Position numbers and translations under genes: made by a program | In this document: positions 8,418 to 16,718 of the stretch, piece after piece | How the letters are laid out: the number at the start of each line of letters is the position of its first letter | Numbering within the stretch: position 1 is the stretch's first letter | Notes under the pieces: model-generated | Seen by the model: the letters and a program-made list of their open reading frames with translations, nothing else | Told to the model about the DNA's origin: nothing | Database searches by the model: none | Origin: Flavobacterium granuli | GTDB taxonomy: Bacteria > Bacteroidota > Bacteroidia > Flavobacteriales > Flavobacteriaceae | NCBI RefSeq assembly: GCF_900129705.1 | Contig: NZ_FQWO01000003.1 | Location: forward strand, 248,001 to 312,000 | DNA: 64,000 nucleotides | Direction of reading: 5' to 3'

Positions 8418-8615
8418 ATGTCGAAAATTATGTTTGATTACACTAAATCAATACTGGAAAGAGTAAGTTTTGATCCGACACTTTTTTGTAAGGAATTAGA
8501 AAAAGCCATTAAGACCTTGTTGCCTTACGAAATGGAACAGTTGAATGAATGGTTGTCAACTTTTATAATCGAAAAACCGGAATTAAAGCAGTGTTTAGTG
8601 CTGGTTAAAGTATAA
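8418..8615 (+). CDS. Small conserved-looking protein of unknown function
   Basis: A protein of 65 residues without signal peptide or membrane helix. It has an amphipathic helical pattern (ILERVSFDPTLFCKELEKAI, LPYEMEQLNEWL). An intact frame, an ATG about 20 bases after AT-rich spacer, and a strong terminator six bases after the stop support a real gene. The family looks like a short cytoplasmic Flavobacterium protein; no function can be given. Confidence 0.6.
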   Translation: MSKIMFDYTKSILERVSFDPTLFCKELEKAIKTLLPYEMEQLNEWLSTFIIEKPELKQCLVLVKV

Positions 8616-8620
8616 ATTAT

Positions 8621-8651
8621 AAAAAAAAGGAACCTCTCGGTTCCTTTTTTT
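8621..8651. terminator. Bidirectional terminator
   Basis: AAAAAGGAACC and GGTTCCTTTTT around TCTC. It ends the small plus-strand gene, and its reverse serves oxyR, whose stop is at 8650. Confidence 0.85.
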
Positions 8652-9591
8652 ATTTCTTTTGAATCGGACTTATAATTTGTACATTTTGAAAGACAATGGC
8701 TCCTTTTATAACTCCGGCAATGGTGCTTCTTAGGGCGTCAATAATTTGTATTTTTAATTCATTTTTTGGAAAAAGCAGGCTTATTTCACGAGCCGGTTTG
8801 GGTTCCTTAAAATGGCGCAGTTTTCTTTTGTCAGATTCTTTTAAATCCAAAGTGTGCAAGTAGGGTAAGAGAGTTGTTCCTAATCCTTCGTCGGCTAGTT
8901 TTATTAAGGTTTCAAAGCTTCCGCTTTCTATTCGAAAATGATTCAAATCTTTTGTGGTGTTTTGTTTGCACAAATTAAGGATGCTGTCTCTAAAGCAATG
9001 ACCGTCCTGTAACAATAATATTTCGTCTAAATTTAAATCCTCAATTTCGATTTCCTCTTTTTTGAAATGCTGATGTCCTTCGGGAATATAGGCGACAAAT
9101 GGTTCAAAATATAAAACAATTTCTTTGATTTTTTCTTCCATCAATGGAGTTGCAGCTATGGCTGCATCCAGATGACCGTTGTTAAGCCTTGCAATGATCT
9201 CTTCAGTGTTCAACTCTTCGATAATGAGTTTTACTTTAGGGTATTTTTTAATAAAATTATTCAAGAACATCGGCAATAGAGTAGGCATGACTGTTGGAAT
9301 AATGCCCAGTCTAAATTCGCCTCCAATGAAGCCTTTTTGCTGTTCTACAATATCTTGGATGCGATCGGCTTCATTAACGATGTTTTTTGCTTGATTCACG
9401 ATTTTTTGACCAATTTCGGTAAGTTGGATTGGTTTTTTGGATCGGTCAAATATTAAGATACTTAATTCTTCTTCTATTTTTTGAATTTGCATGCTCAACG
9501 TGGGTTGAGTGACAAAACATTTTTCGGCGGCAAGGGTAAAATTTTTATGCTCTGCTACAGCCAGCACGTATTTTAATTGTGTAATGGTCAT
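8650..9591 (-). CDS. oxyR: LysR-type peroxide sensor, OxyR
   Basis: A LysR-family activator of 313 residues. An upstream frame extension exists, but MTITQLKYVL at 9591 is the standard LysR start. The winged helix-turn-helix is at about residues 18-40 (NFTLAAEKCFVTQPTLSMQIQ). The effector domain contains LLLQDGHCFRDSILNLC, with cysteines that count to positions 199 and 208. These are exactly the pair whose disulfide switches E. coli OxyR. It is divergent from dps, a classical OxyR target, with 95 bp between starts. Confidence 0.92.
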   Translation of the reverse strand: MTITQLKYVLAVAEHKNFTLAAEKCFVTQPTLSMQIQKIEEELSILIFDRSKKPIQLTEIGQKIVNQAKNIVNEADRIQDIVEQQKGFIGGEFRLGIIPTVMPTLLPMFLNNFIKKYPKVKLIIEELNTEEIIARLNNGHLDAAIAATPLMEEKIKEIVLYFEPFVAYIPEGHQHFKKEEIEIEDLNLDEILLLQDGHCFRDSILNLCKQNTTKDLNHFRIESGSFETLIKLADEGLGTTLLPYLHTLDLKESDKRKLRHFKEPKPAREISLLFPKNELKIQIIDALRSTIAGVIKGAIVFQNVQIISPIQKK

Positions 9592-9662
9592 ATATAGTAT
9601 TTTATGATGTAAATATAAAAACAATCAATTTAATTTATAGTTTAAAAGCTGTTTTTCTTTGG

Positions 9663-9670
9663 TATTTTTG
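9663..9670 (+). promoter_or_regulatory. -7 promoter element of dps
   Basis: TATTTTTG fits the Bacteroidota -7 consensus TAnnTTTG and lies 16 bases before the dps start. No clear TTTG is found at the -33 position, as expected for an activator-dependent promoter. The OxyR site should lie in 9592-9662. Confidence 0.5.
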
Positions 9671-9686
9671 AAAAAAAGTAACAATT

Positions 9687-10166
9687 ATGAAGACAAATAT
9701 TTTAGGATTACCAGTAGAAGCATCACAATCGATTGTAAATGAATTGAATGTGTTGTTGTCAAATTATCAGGTATATTATCAAAATTTGAGAGGAATTCAC
9801 TGGAATATTAAGGGCAAGCGTTTCTTTGATTTACACCTTAAGTTTGAGGAATTGTATAATGATTCCCAATTGAAAATAGATTTGATCGCCGAGCGAGTTC
9901 TTACTTTAGGAGGAGTTCCATTGCATACTTTTGAAGATTATTTGGAAAACAGTACGATTACCATTGGTAAAAATATTTTCAAGGACGAGAAGGCTATTCA
10001 TTTGATTGTGAATTCGCTGTCGCATCTTTTGATTATTGAAAGGACAGTTTTTAATGCAGCTACAGCGATAAATGATGAAGGAACAAGCTCGATGCTAAGT
10101 GATTTTATTGGAGAACAGGAAAAAACTATTTGGATGATGCAATCGTGGTTAGAAGAGGGAATTTAG
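9687..10166 (+). CDS. dps: Dps family DNA-binding ferritin-like protein
   Basis: A mini-ferritin of 159 residues that oxidises iron with peroxide, stores it and protects DNA. The di-iron site motifs are present: GIHWNIKGKRFFDLHLKFEELY (quoted here as GIHWNIKG and FFDLHLKFEELY) and DLIAERVLTLGGVP. A C-terminal helix carries the usual E and W residues (IGEQEKTIWMMQSWLEE). The N-terminus has only one lysine, so DNA binding may be weak. The gene is divergent from oxyR, which implies induction by hydrogen peroxide. Confidence 0.92.
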   Translation: MKTNILGLPVEASQSIVNELNVLLSNYQVYYQNLRGIHWNIKGKRFFDLHLKFEELYNDSQLKIDLIAERVLTLGGVPLHTFEDYLENSTITIGKNIFKDEKAIHLIVNSLSHLLIIERTVFNAATAINDEGTSSMLSDFIGEQEKTIWMMQSWLEEGI

Positions 10167-10264
10167 AATTTCTTAAGGTAATCATAGGGAACAGAATGAT
10201 AGATAGTTAACATTCTGTTTCATTTTAGCTATGTTAATTTTTTTTAAAATTTTTATAACTTTTT

Positions 10265-10294
10265 TTTGATTTTATGCTTTTACGTCTATTTTTG
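10265..10294 (+). promoter_or_regulatory. Promoter of the small secreted protein / SulP unit
   Basis: TTTG at 10265-10268 and TATTTTTG at 10287-10294, 18 bases apart, fit the Bacteroidota -33/-7 consensus closely. The ATG at 10300 lies only six bases after the -7 element. The transcript would therefore be leaderless or nearly so, unless translation begins later. Confidence 0.65.
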
Positions 10295-10299
10295 CCCCA

Positions 10300-10590
10300 A
10301 TGAAAATAATAGCAAGTCTTTTTTTATTCTTATTTCTAGCCTTTTTATCCACGCCAGCAATTGTGACTGTGATAGAAAAGTCTTGCGACACTTCTATGTT
10401 TTTTAACTTATCCGAAGAGGAACATCATACCCATAAAGAGATTAAGAGTTTTGTTTACGACAACAATTCATCTTACATTGGTTTCAACGATGGGAAAATA
10501 AACAAATCTAGTTTAATTCATTCTGAGAACTTATCGAAGCACGATAATGTTTCGGCATCCATTTTTTCACCTCCACCTAATTTCGCATAA
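10300..10590 (+). CDS. Small exported protein, unknown function
   Basis: A protein of 96 residues with a signal peptide (MKIIASLFLFLFLAFLSTPAIV). A short, polar mature part contains one Cys and a His-rich stretch (EEEHHTHKEIK), then SPPPNFA at the end. It resembles the small periplasmic proteins that precede transporters in Bacteroidota, but I cannot assign a family. It lies 82 bp upstream of the SulP gene in the same direction and may share its transcript. The His cluster could bind metal; this is only inference. Confidence 0.55.
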   Translation: MKIIASLFLFLFLAFLSTPAIVTVIEKSCDTSMFFNLSEEEHHTHKEIKSFVYDNNSSYIGFNDGKINKSSLIHSENLSKHDNVSASIFSPPPNFA

Positions 10591-10672
10591 TATTTTCGAT
10601 TAAATTTTAAAATTTAAATTTCTGCAATCTTTTTGATATGCAGCATATTTACATACAATTTATAGTAATATT

Positions 10673-12328
10673 ATGTCAAAAAAAATAAATCTTTTTGCCA
10701 ATTTAAAATCTGATTTTGCTTCAGGTTTGGTAGTTTTTTTGGTTGCGCTTCCATTATGTTTAGGAATTGCAATGGCCTCGGGTGCACCCTTGTTTTCGGG
10801 AATTATTTCAGGAGTTATAGGAGGTATTGTTGTGGGGTATTTGAGTCAGTCTCATATTAGTGTTACGGGTCCAGCTGCGGGTTTAACAGCAATTATATTG
10901 ACCGCAATCACGGATCTTGGAGCTTTCGATGTGTTTTTAACCGCTGTTTTTATTGCGGGATTAATCCAATTAGGTTTGGGTTTTTTAAAAGCAGGAAGTA
11001 TTTCTAATTATTTCCCAACCAATGTAATTGAGGGAATGTTAGCAGGTATTGGAGTTATTATTATCTTGAAACAAATCCCACATGCTCTTGGGTATGATAC
11101 TGATTTTGAAGGAGACCAGTCTTTTGTTCAGCATGATGGGAACAATTCTTTTACCGCTTTATTTGAAGTTTTTAATCATATTCAATTGGGAGCCGTTATT
11201 GTTACAGCGGTTTCGTTAGTCATTCTTATTTCTTGGGATAAGCTTTCTTTCCTGAAAAAATTAAAATTAATACCGGGTGCCTTGGTAGCGGTAATTCTAG
11301 GAATTATTTTAAACGAATGGTTTATACAATCAGGAAGTGCATTGGCTATTTCCCAAGAACATTTAGTAAATTTACCTATTCCTCAGTCTTTCGAAGAGTT
11401 TAAGGCGATTATTGTCACTCCAAATTTTGCCGGAATTATGAATCCCCAAGTTTGGGTTGTAGGTTTGACCATTGCTATTGTTGCCTCTATTGAGACTCTG
11501 TTGTGTATTGAAGCCTCTGATAGGATGGATGTCCAAAAAAGATATACCAATACTAATGTTGAGCTTAAAGCGCAAGGAATTGGAAATATGGTGAGTTCAC
11601 TCTTAGGTGGATTGCCTATGACATCTGTAGTTGTGAGGTCTTCGGCAAACAATAATGCCGGAGCAAAATCTAAAATGTCTGCAATTATTCACGGTTTTTT
11701 GTTGATGATAAGTGTTCTTAGTATTCCTATGATTCTAAATAAGATACCATTGGCCACTTTGGCCACGATACTTATTTTAGTAGGCTATAAATTAGCCAAG
11801 CCAGCTACCTTTATTCATTTCTGGGAAAAAGGAAAGTATCAATTTGTCCCTTTTATCGCTACTTTGGTTGCCGTAGTTGCTACGGATTTACTTAAGGGAG
11901 TTTTACTTGGAATCGTTATCAGTGTGATTTTTATTTTAAGAGGAAACTTAAAACGCGCCTACAGTTTCAAAAAAGAAGAATATGTCGATGGAGATATTAT
12001 TCATATTGATTTGGCACAAGAAGTGTCTTTCTTGAATAAAGCGGCCATTAAATTGACGCTGAATGAAATACCTGAAAATTCTAAAGTAATTATCAATGCA
12101 CATGACACTGTCTATATCGCTCATGATATTTTGGACTTAATTCGCGAATTCAAAACTACCAGAGCAATAGATGAGAATATTAAGGTAAAATTGAAAGGCT
12201 TTAAAAAGGCTTATGACCTGGAGAATACGCCAGAATCGCCGAATCATGTTACATTTGAACATTATTATGATGTTGCCAAAAGAGTAATGGTTAAGAAAGA
12301 AAAGGTTAGTGAAGTTTTTCAAAATTAA
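10673..12328 (+). CDS. SulP family anion transporter with STAS domain
   Basis: An inner-membrane transporter of 551 residues. The N-terminal SulP core has DFASGLVVFLVALPLCLGIA and the typical GPAAGLTAIIL. About ten hydrophobic segments follow, with SIETLLCIEASDRMD and GGLPMTSVVVRSSAN in the core. A C-terminal STAS-like domain begins near residue 435 (GDIIHIDLAQEVSFLNKAAI). The next gene is a beta-carbonic anhydrase 99 bp downstream. That pairing, and BicA-type relatives, point to bicarbonate uptake rather than sulfate. No sulfate-assimilation gene is nearby. Confidence 0.85.
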   Translation: MSKKINLFANLKSDFASGLVVFLVALPLCLGIAMASGAPLFSGIISGVIGGIVVGYLSQSHISVTGPAAGLTAIILTAITDLGAFDVFLTAVFIAGLIQLGLGFLKAGSISNYFPTNVIEGMLAGIGVIIILKQIPHALGYDTDFEGDQSFVQHDGNNSFTALFEVFNHIQLGAVIVTAVSLVILISWDKLSFLKKLKLIPGALVAVILGIILNEWFIQSGSALAISQEHLVNLPIPQSFEEFKAIIVTPNFAGIMNPQVWVVGLTIAIVASIETLLCIEASDRMDVQKRYTNTNVELKAQGIGNMVSSLLGGLPMTSVVVRSSANNNAGAKSKMSAIIHGFLLMISVLSIPMILNKIPLATLATILILVGYKLAKPATFIHFWEKGKYQFVPFIATLVAVVATDLLKGVLLGIVISVIFILRGNLKRAYSFKKEEYVDGDIIHIDLAQEVSFLNKAAIKLTLNEIPENSKVIINAHDTVYIAHDILDLIREFKTTRAIDENIKVKLKGFKKAYDLENTPESPNHVTFEHYYDVAKRVMVKKEKVSEVFQN

Positions 12329-12427
12329 TAGAAATAAGAGATCAATGTAATTCGGATTTTAAAAATGATTTACATTTACGAATAGTTTTAGATTTTTACA
12401 GTTAATTAAAATTAAATAAAAAATAAG

Positions 12428-13063
12428 ATGAGTGATTTTTATAAAAAAATATTAGACAATAATAAGAAATGGGTAGAAGAAGCATTATCAAAAGATGCCA
12501 ACTACTTTGCAGATTTAGCCAAAGGTCAAACACCGCCATTATTGTGGATAGGATGTTCTGATAGTCGTGTTCCTGCTAATGAAATTATCGGAGCTAAACC
12601 AGGTGAAGTATTCGTCCATAGAAATATTGCCAATATGGTTGTTCATTCTGATATGAATATGTTAAGTGTACTAGATTATGCGGTAAATGTTTTAAAAGTA
12701 AAGCATGTTATTGTATGTGGACACTATGGTTGTGGTGGAATAAAAGCGGCCATGGGAAATGATTCCATAGGTATTATTGATAACTGGATCAGACATATTA
12801 AGAATGTGTATCGTTTGCATAATGTTTATTTGGATTCGTTTACGGATGAAAATGAGCGTTTTAATGCCTTTGTCGAAATAAATGCAAAAGAGCAAGTTTT
12901 TGATTTGTCAAAAACATCAATCGTTCAAAACGCTTGGAAAAACGGCCAGGATTTAACCATACACGGTTGGGTTTATGGTTTGAATTCCGGTTTTGTTACG
13001 GATTTAAATGTGAACATCAGTTCAAACAATGAATTAGACGAAGTTTACCAATTAAATTTATAA
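12428..13063 (+). CDS. Beta-class carbonic anhydrase
   Basis: A zinc enzyme of 211 residues that interconverts CO2 and bicarbonate. Zinc ligands and the Asp/Arg dyad are visible in WIGCSDSRVPANEI (Cys about residue 39) and VIVCGHYGCGGIKAAM (His and Cys about 98 and 101). No signal peptide is present, so it acts in the cytoplasm. It follows the SulP gene and ends in a strong terminator, so both probably form one unit that imports and equilibrates inorganic carbon for carboxylases. Confidence 0.93.
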   Translation: MSDFYKKILDNNKKWVEEALSKDANYFADLAKGQTPPLLWIGCSDSRVPANEIIGAKPGEVFVHRNIANMVVHSDMNMLSVLDYAVNVLKVKHVIVCGHYGCGGIKAAMGNDSIGIIDNWIRHIKNVYRLHNVYLDSFTDENERFNAFVEINAKEQVFDLSKTSIVQNAWKNGQDLTIHGWVYGLNSGFVTDLNVNISSNNELDEVYQLNL

Positions 13064-13066
13064 AAA

Positions 13067-13095
13067 TAAAAAATCGCCTTCGGGCGATTTTTTTA
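13067..13095. terminator. Bidirectional terminator with TTCG loop
   Basis: AAAAAATCGCC and GGCGATTTTTT around TTCG. It separates the carbonic anhydrase from the convergent LETM1-related gene. Confidence 0.9.
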
Positions 13096-14295
13096 TTCGT
13101 TTTCGTCAAGATTTTCATTGAAAGCCGAGGGCAATAATTTAGGGATAAACTTAATTAAAATAGGGAGTAATAAGCTACCACCGGGAAGTAAGAAAATAGT
13201 TAGCGAAGGAATTGTTTTGCAGACATCTAACAATTGTTTTTTTACTTTTTTCTTTTCTTTTTCGTCCAAATCTCTTCTTGTGGAATAGGCTAATAATAGC
13301 ATCAATTCTTTGCTTTGAATGATCTCTTTTATCAGTCTGTTTTTATTGCGTGTAATTAATGTGATTACACTTTGAGTGGTTTGATCATAGAAATGTTTAA
13401 CCGGATTGGAGTAATTAAAATAAGGAATTTCATTCTTATGGCTCGTTATAAACTCGTCCGTACTTTTAATACTTTCGCTTACAAATGCATCGGGGATTTC
13501 AATGAGCTCGGCTAATTTATGAAGGAAATAGGTTTCTTCATTTTCAATTTTTCCGTCACTCCATAATGCCATTCCGGCCATATCGATCAAATAGTATTTT
13601 TCTAATTCAGAACTGAAATAGTCTAGATTAAGACCTTCCAGGTTTTGGACACTGACGCTCGAGAATTTACTATAGCGTACAGAAGCCTCAAAAAGTTTAA
13701 TCAATAAATCATCATAATAGGATTTATGAGACTTGGTTTTTAATGCCAGAGAAACTAGGCTAATAACGGCTTCTTCAATTTTTTTTAAATATTTCTCCGG
13801 GATGATTCCGTGGATTAAATATTGACGGAATGCCAATACATCAATAAACAATAACGCATTGGTTACAATGTGAGAAAAATTTTTACTGATAATGTCTATA
13901 TTGGTTTGAACCCTATTGTCAATTATCTTTTCTAAATTTAAAGAAGCGGGGCTATTGGGTAATACTTTTTTAAACAAATTAAATCCCTGCGGATTCATTG
14001 AGTTGTAAAAATCCAATGCTTTGGCAATAAAAATTTCTGGATTGTTTTCTTGGGTTGTTAAACCATAAATAGAATAAAGTGTGTTTAATAACGCTACTTT
14101 TGGAATTTCATTTTGCATCCAGCCCTTAGTTTCTATTGGAACTGCTGTTTCAAAAGAAACAATATGACCATAAATGAATCCTGTATTTCTGATATTTTGA
14201 TAAAATAAATCAGGATTGCTGTAAACAGTTTGAGGAACTGTTTTTTGCTTTGTAAAATACTTGTCTATCCAACCTGATGCAGAAGGGTTAATCAT
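13093..14295 (-). CDS. LETM1-related biofilm-associated protein
   Basis: A protein of 400 residues. The C-terminal 70 residues (KKKVKKQLLDVCKTIPSL, LLPGGSLLLPILIKFIPKLLPSAF) match the LETM1 ribosome-binding-like motif, in which a membrane-associated helix is followed by FxPK(L)LPSxF. The middle has a TerB-like segment (GMALWSDGKIENEETYFLHKLAELI, quoted as ALWSDGKIENEE). This domain order is the one annotated as 'LETM1-related biofilm-associated protein' in Flavobacteria. No export signal is seen. The function is not established from sequence. It is transcribed alone. Confidence 0.75.
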   Translation of the reverse strand: MINPSASGWIDKYFTKQKTVPQTVYSNPDLFYQNIRNTGFIYGHIVSFETAVPIETKGWMQNEIPKVALLNTLYSIYGLTTQENNPEIFIAKALDFYNSMNPQGFNLFKKVLPNSPASLNLEKIIDNRVQTNIDIISKNFSHIVTNALLFIDVLAFRQYLIHGIIPEKYLKKIEEAVISLVSLALKTKSHKSYYDDLLIKLFEASVRYSKFSSVSVQNLEGLNLDYFSSELEKYYLIDMAGMALWSDGKIENEETYFLHKLAELIEIPDAFVSESIKSTDEFITSHKNEIPYFNYSNPVKHFYDQTTQSVITLITRNKNRLIKEIIQSKELMLLLAYSTRRDLDEKEKKKVKKQLLDVCKTIPSLTIFLLPGGSLLLPILIKFIPKLLPSAFNENLDENE

Positions 14296-14396
14296 TTCTC
14301 ATTTTTAAAGCTGCAAAGCTATGTTTTTTTGATTAGTTTATTTAACTGAAACAACCATCTTGTCATAAAATAAATAGGATGGTTGTTTGAATTGTT

Positions 14397-14924
14397 TTAT
14401 TTGATGATGGCAGAACAAGCTACTCTGGCTCCAGCATTTCCAGCCGGTTGGGAAACAAAATCATCACTACCTTGGTGAACAATTAATCCCTTACCAAGAA
14501 TGTCTTTAGTAGGATCTTCTCCACCAATACTCCACTCATCCGTAGTCATGGAAATGGTTCCGTTTCCATTAGCATCAGCTGTAAAATTTCCTATATCGCC
14601 TCTGTGATATTCTCCTACACCCCATTTTCCATGGTTCTTAAAGGTAGGATTCCAATGTCCTCCTGCTGAACTTCCATCTGCAGCAGAACAATCTGATTTT
14701 TCATGAATATGAATAGCATGAAGTCCAGGTGTTAGGCCAGTAAGTTTGGCAACGAAAGTTACCTTTCCATTTTTTTCTGTAAAAGTTGCTGTGCCAGAAA
14801 CTTTGCTATTGCTTTTTGGTTCAAAGCTAATACTTAGTTTTTTGGTGTCATTTGAACTGTTAGTGGTTTTACAAGCGACGATTATTGTTAAAATCAGAGC
14901 AATTGATAAGATTATTTTTTTCAT
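14397..14924 (-). CDS. sodC: Cu/Zn superoxide dismutase, lipoprotein
   Basis: A protein of 175 residues with a lipoprotein signal (IILSIALILTIIVAC, Cys at residue 18). It converts superoxide to peroxide outside the cytoplasm. All metal ligands are visible: HAIHIHE (two copper His), GGHWNP, NHGKWG, EYHRGDI (His and Asp) and GLIVHQG. Both disulfide cysteines are present (SDCSAADG and RVACSAI). The length matches bacterial periplasmic SodC. It probably sits in a membrane facing the periplasm or surface. Confidence 0.93.
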   Translation of the reverse strand: MKKIILSIALILTIIVACKTTNSSNDTKKLSISFEPKSNSKVSGTATFTEKNGKVTFVAKLTGLTPGLHAIHIHEKSDCSAADGSSAGGHWNPTFKNHGKWGVGEYHRGDIGNFTADANGNGTISMTTDEWSIGGEDPTKDILGKGLIVHQGSDDFVSQPAGNAGARVACSAIIK

Positions 14925-15120
14925 TTTAACTGTTTTGAAGTTAGTAAATTTAGACGTAAAGTTACTTTAAATTTGATTGTAATCATTATATAGTGCGGAA
15001 AAATTATCGTAAATATGATTTCTATTTAACAGTTCTATGGGACATGTTTATAGTATTAACCCTTAATTTTGTATTAGTTTTTAACGAGTTTTTACTCAAA
15101 ATCATTTAACATTATTAAGT

Positions 15121-15552
15121 ATGAAAAAAGTATTTTTATCTCTAACAATTTTATGTCTTGCTATTGTGTCTTGCAATTCTACTAAATCTACAGTGAATAA
15201 AGTAGATTCATTAGAAGGAACTTGGGAATTGAATTACATTACGGGTCCAAGGATTGCTTTTGAAGGTTTATATCCTGATAAAAAGCCTACGATTGTTTTC
15301 GATTTGAAAGAAAATAGAGTTTCAGGTAATAATAGCTGCAATAGTTACATGGGAGCATTGAAAGTTAAAGGGAAAAAGATTGATTTTAAAGATGCCAAAT
15401 TAGCAATGACCATGATGGCTTGTGAGGGACAAGGCGGAGAGATTTATATGTCAACATTGGAAAAAATTGATTCCTATTCCATTTCTGAAGATGGTAAAAC
15501 CTTGAATTTTATCATGGGAGATATTGCCATGATGCGTTTTACTAAGAAATAA
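15121..15552 (+). CDS. META (HslJ-like) domain lipoprotein
   Basis: A lipoprotein of 143 residues (signal MKKVFLSLTILCLAIVSC, Cys 18). It has one META domain: LEGTWELNYI, the RVSGNNSCNSYMGAL core, KLAMTMMACEG and the terminal MRFTKK. META proteins such as HslJ are linked to envelope stress and novobiocin tolerance in E. coli; the molecular role is unclear. It is the first of three co-directional envelope genes, but a strong hairpin after its stop separates it. Confidence 0.85.
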   Translation: MKKVFLSLTILCLAIVSCNSTKSTVNKVDSLEGTWELNYITGPRIAFEGLYPDKKPTIVFDLKENRVSGNNSCNSYMGALKVKGKKIDFKDAKLAMTMMACEGQGGEIYMSTLEKIDSYSISEDGKTLNFIMGDIAMMRFTKK

Positions 15553-15553
15553 A

Positions 15554-15593
15554 ACAAACAAATTGATGCCCTTAAAGGGCATCAATTTGTTTA
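15554..15593. terminator. Terminator after the META gene
   Basis: A long perfect palindrome, with arms ACAAATTGATGCCCTT and AAGGGCATCAATTTGT, flanked by A and T runs. Confidence 0.85.
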
Positions 15594-15627
15594 TAGCCTA
15601 TTATTACTCAACCCAGAAATTATAGCT

Positions 15628-16149
15628 ATGAAATCAAAAAAAATAATTCTAGTAGTATTCCTTTTACTGACAGTTGCTTTTGGCTTTGCCCAAGAGAAAA
15701 CCAGAAAACAATTGAGAAAAGAACAGCAAATTGAAAAAGCAAGACAAATTGCTATTTTGATCGATTCCAAGGAGTTTGTTTTTGTTGCTAATAAAGCTTT
15801 TCCATTGGGATTTAGAGACATCGATTTAACAACGAATCCTAATTTTATAGCGTTTAAACCAGATTTTATTAGGAGCGAAATGCCTTTTTTTGGAAGAGGT
15901 TATAGCGGCATCGGTTATGGAGGTGACACAGGCTTAAAATTTGAAGGTAAGCCAAGTGAATTCACAATCGAGAAAGGTAAAAATACTTATGAAATAAAAG
16001 CCACGGTAAGAGGAAAACAAGATGTTTTTAATATTTTGCTTTCTGTTTTTTTTGAAGGAAATGCAAGGCTTACGATTAGTTCTAATAATCGCAGCTCAAT
16101 TTCTTACAATGGTGAAATATCAAAGATAGAAAAGAAAGAGGACAAGTAG
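15628..16149 (+). CDS. DUF4251 domain-containing secreted protein
   Basis: A protein of 173 residues with a signal peptide (IILVVFLLLTVAFGFAQ). A charged helix follows (KTRKQLRKEQQIEKA), then a beta-rich domain with FVFVANKAFPLGF, LTTNPNFIAFKPDF, MPFFGRGYSGIGYGGD and KFEGKPSEFTIEKG. These are the marks of DUF4251, a common Bacteroidota periplasmic family of unknown role. It lies 37 bp upstream of the NlpE-like gene and is probably co-transcribed with it. Confidence 0.85.
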   Translation: MKSKKIILVVFLLLTVAFGFAQEKTRKQLRKEQQIEKARQIAILIDSKEFVFVANKAFPLGFRDIDLTTNPNFIAFKPDFIRSEMPFFGRGYSGIGYGGDTGLKFEGKPSEFTIEKGKNTYEIKATVRGKQDVFNILLSVFFEGNARLTISSNNRSSISYNGEISKIEKKEDK

Positions 16150-16186
16150 TTTGTTCCAATAATATAACCTTAATTAAATTACAATT

Positions 16187-16630
16187 ATGAAGTATGGTGT
16201 TTTTATGATTTTTTGTTTGTCTTTAGTGCTATTTAGTTGTAAAAATGAGAAAGCAAAAGATGAAGTTCAGGCTGCGTCAACTGATACAACGGTAGTGGAT
16301 ATCCACAATTCACAAATTGCTTTAGATTGGCCAGGGATTTATAAAGGGGTTATTCCTTGTGCTGATTGTGTGGGAATTGAAACAGAGGTAATTCTTAATG
16401 AAGACATGACTTTTGTTATGAGAACAAAATATCTAGGTAAAGGTGACCAAAAAATATTTGAAGAAAAGGGGACTTTTGTTTGGGACAAAACAGGTTCAAT
16501 TGTTTCCTTAAAAGGAATTAATGAAACACCTATTCAATATAAGGTCGCCGAAAACAAACTGATACAATTAGATATGGAAGGCAATACAATTAGTGGCTCC
16601 TTAGCTGATAATTATATTTTGACAAAATAA
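16187..16630 (+). CDS. NlpE-like copper-response lipoprotein
   Basis: A lipoprotein of 147 residues (signal MKYGVFMIFCLSLVLFSC, Cys 18). It has one NlpE N-terminal domain: WPGIYKGVIPCADCVGIETEV with the CxxC pair, TYPE-like EVILNEDMTFVM, and GTFVWDKTGSIVSLKG. In E. coli NlpE senses surface contact and copper or lipoprotein-sorting stress through Cpx. No Cpx system is seen here, so the signalling partner is unknown. Only the N-terminal barrel is present, as usual in Bacteroidota. Confidence 0.85.
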   Translation: MKYGVFMIFCLSLVLFSCKNEKAKDEVQAASTDTTVVDIHNSQIALDWPGIYKGVIPCADCVGIETEVILNEDMTFVMRTKYLGKGDQKIFEEKGTFVWDKTGSIVSLKGINETPIQYKVAENKLIQLDMEGNTISGSLADNYILTK

Positions 16631-16649
16631 TCAGTTTAAAAAAGTTTAA

Positions 16650-16687
16650 AAAAAAACCGTCTCGTTTATTTAAACTTGACGGTTTTT
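16650..16687. terminator. Bidirectional terminator between nlpE-like and fadE
   Basis: AAAAAACCGTC and GACGGTTTTT around a 15-base loop. It lies between convergent genes. Confidence 0.8.
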
Positions 16688-16718
16688 CAGCATTTTGAAT
16701 TAGTATCGGTTTTTGCTA

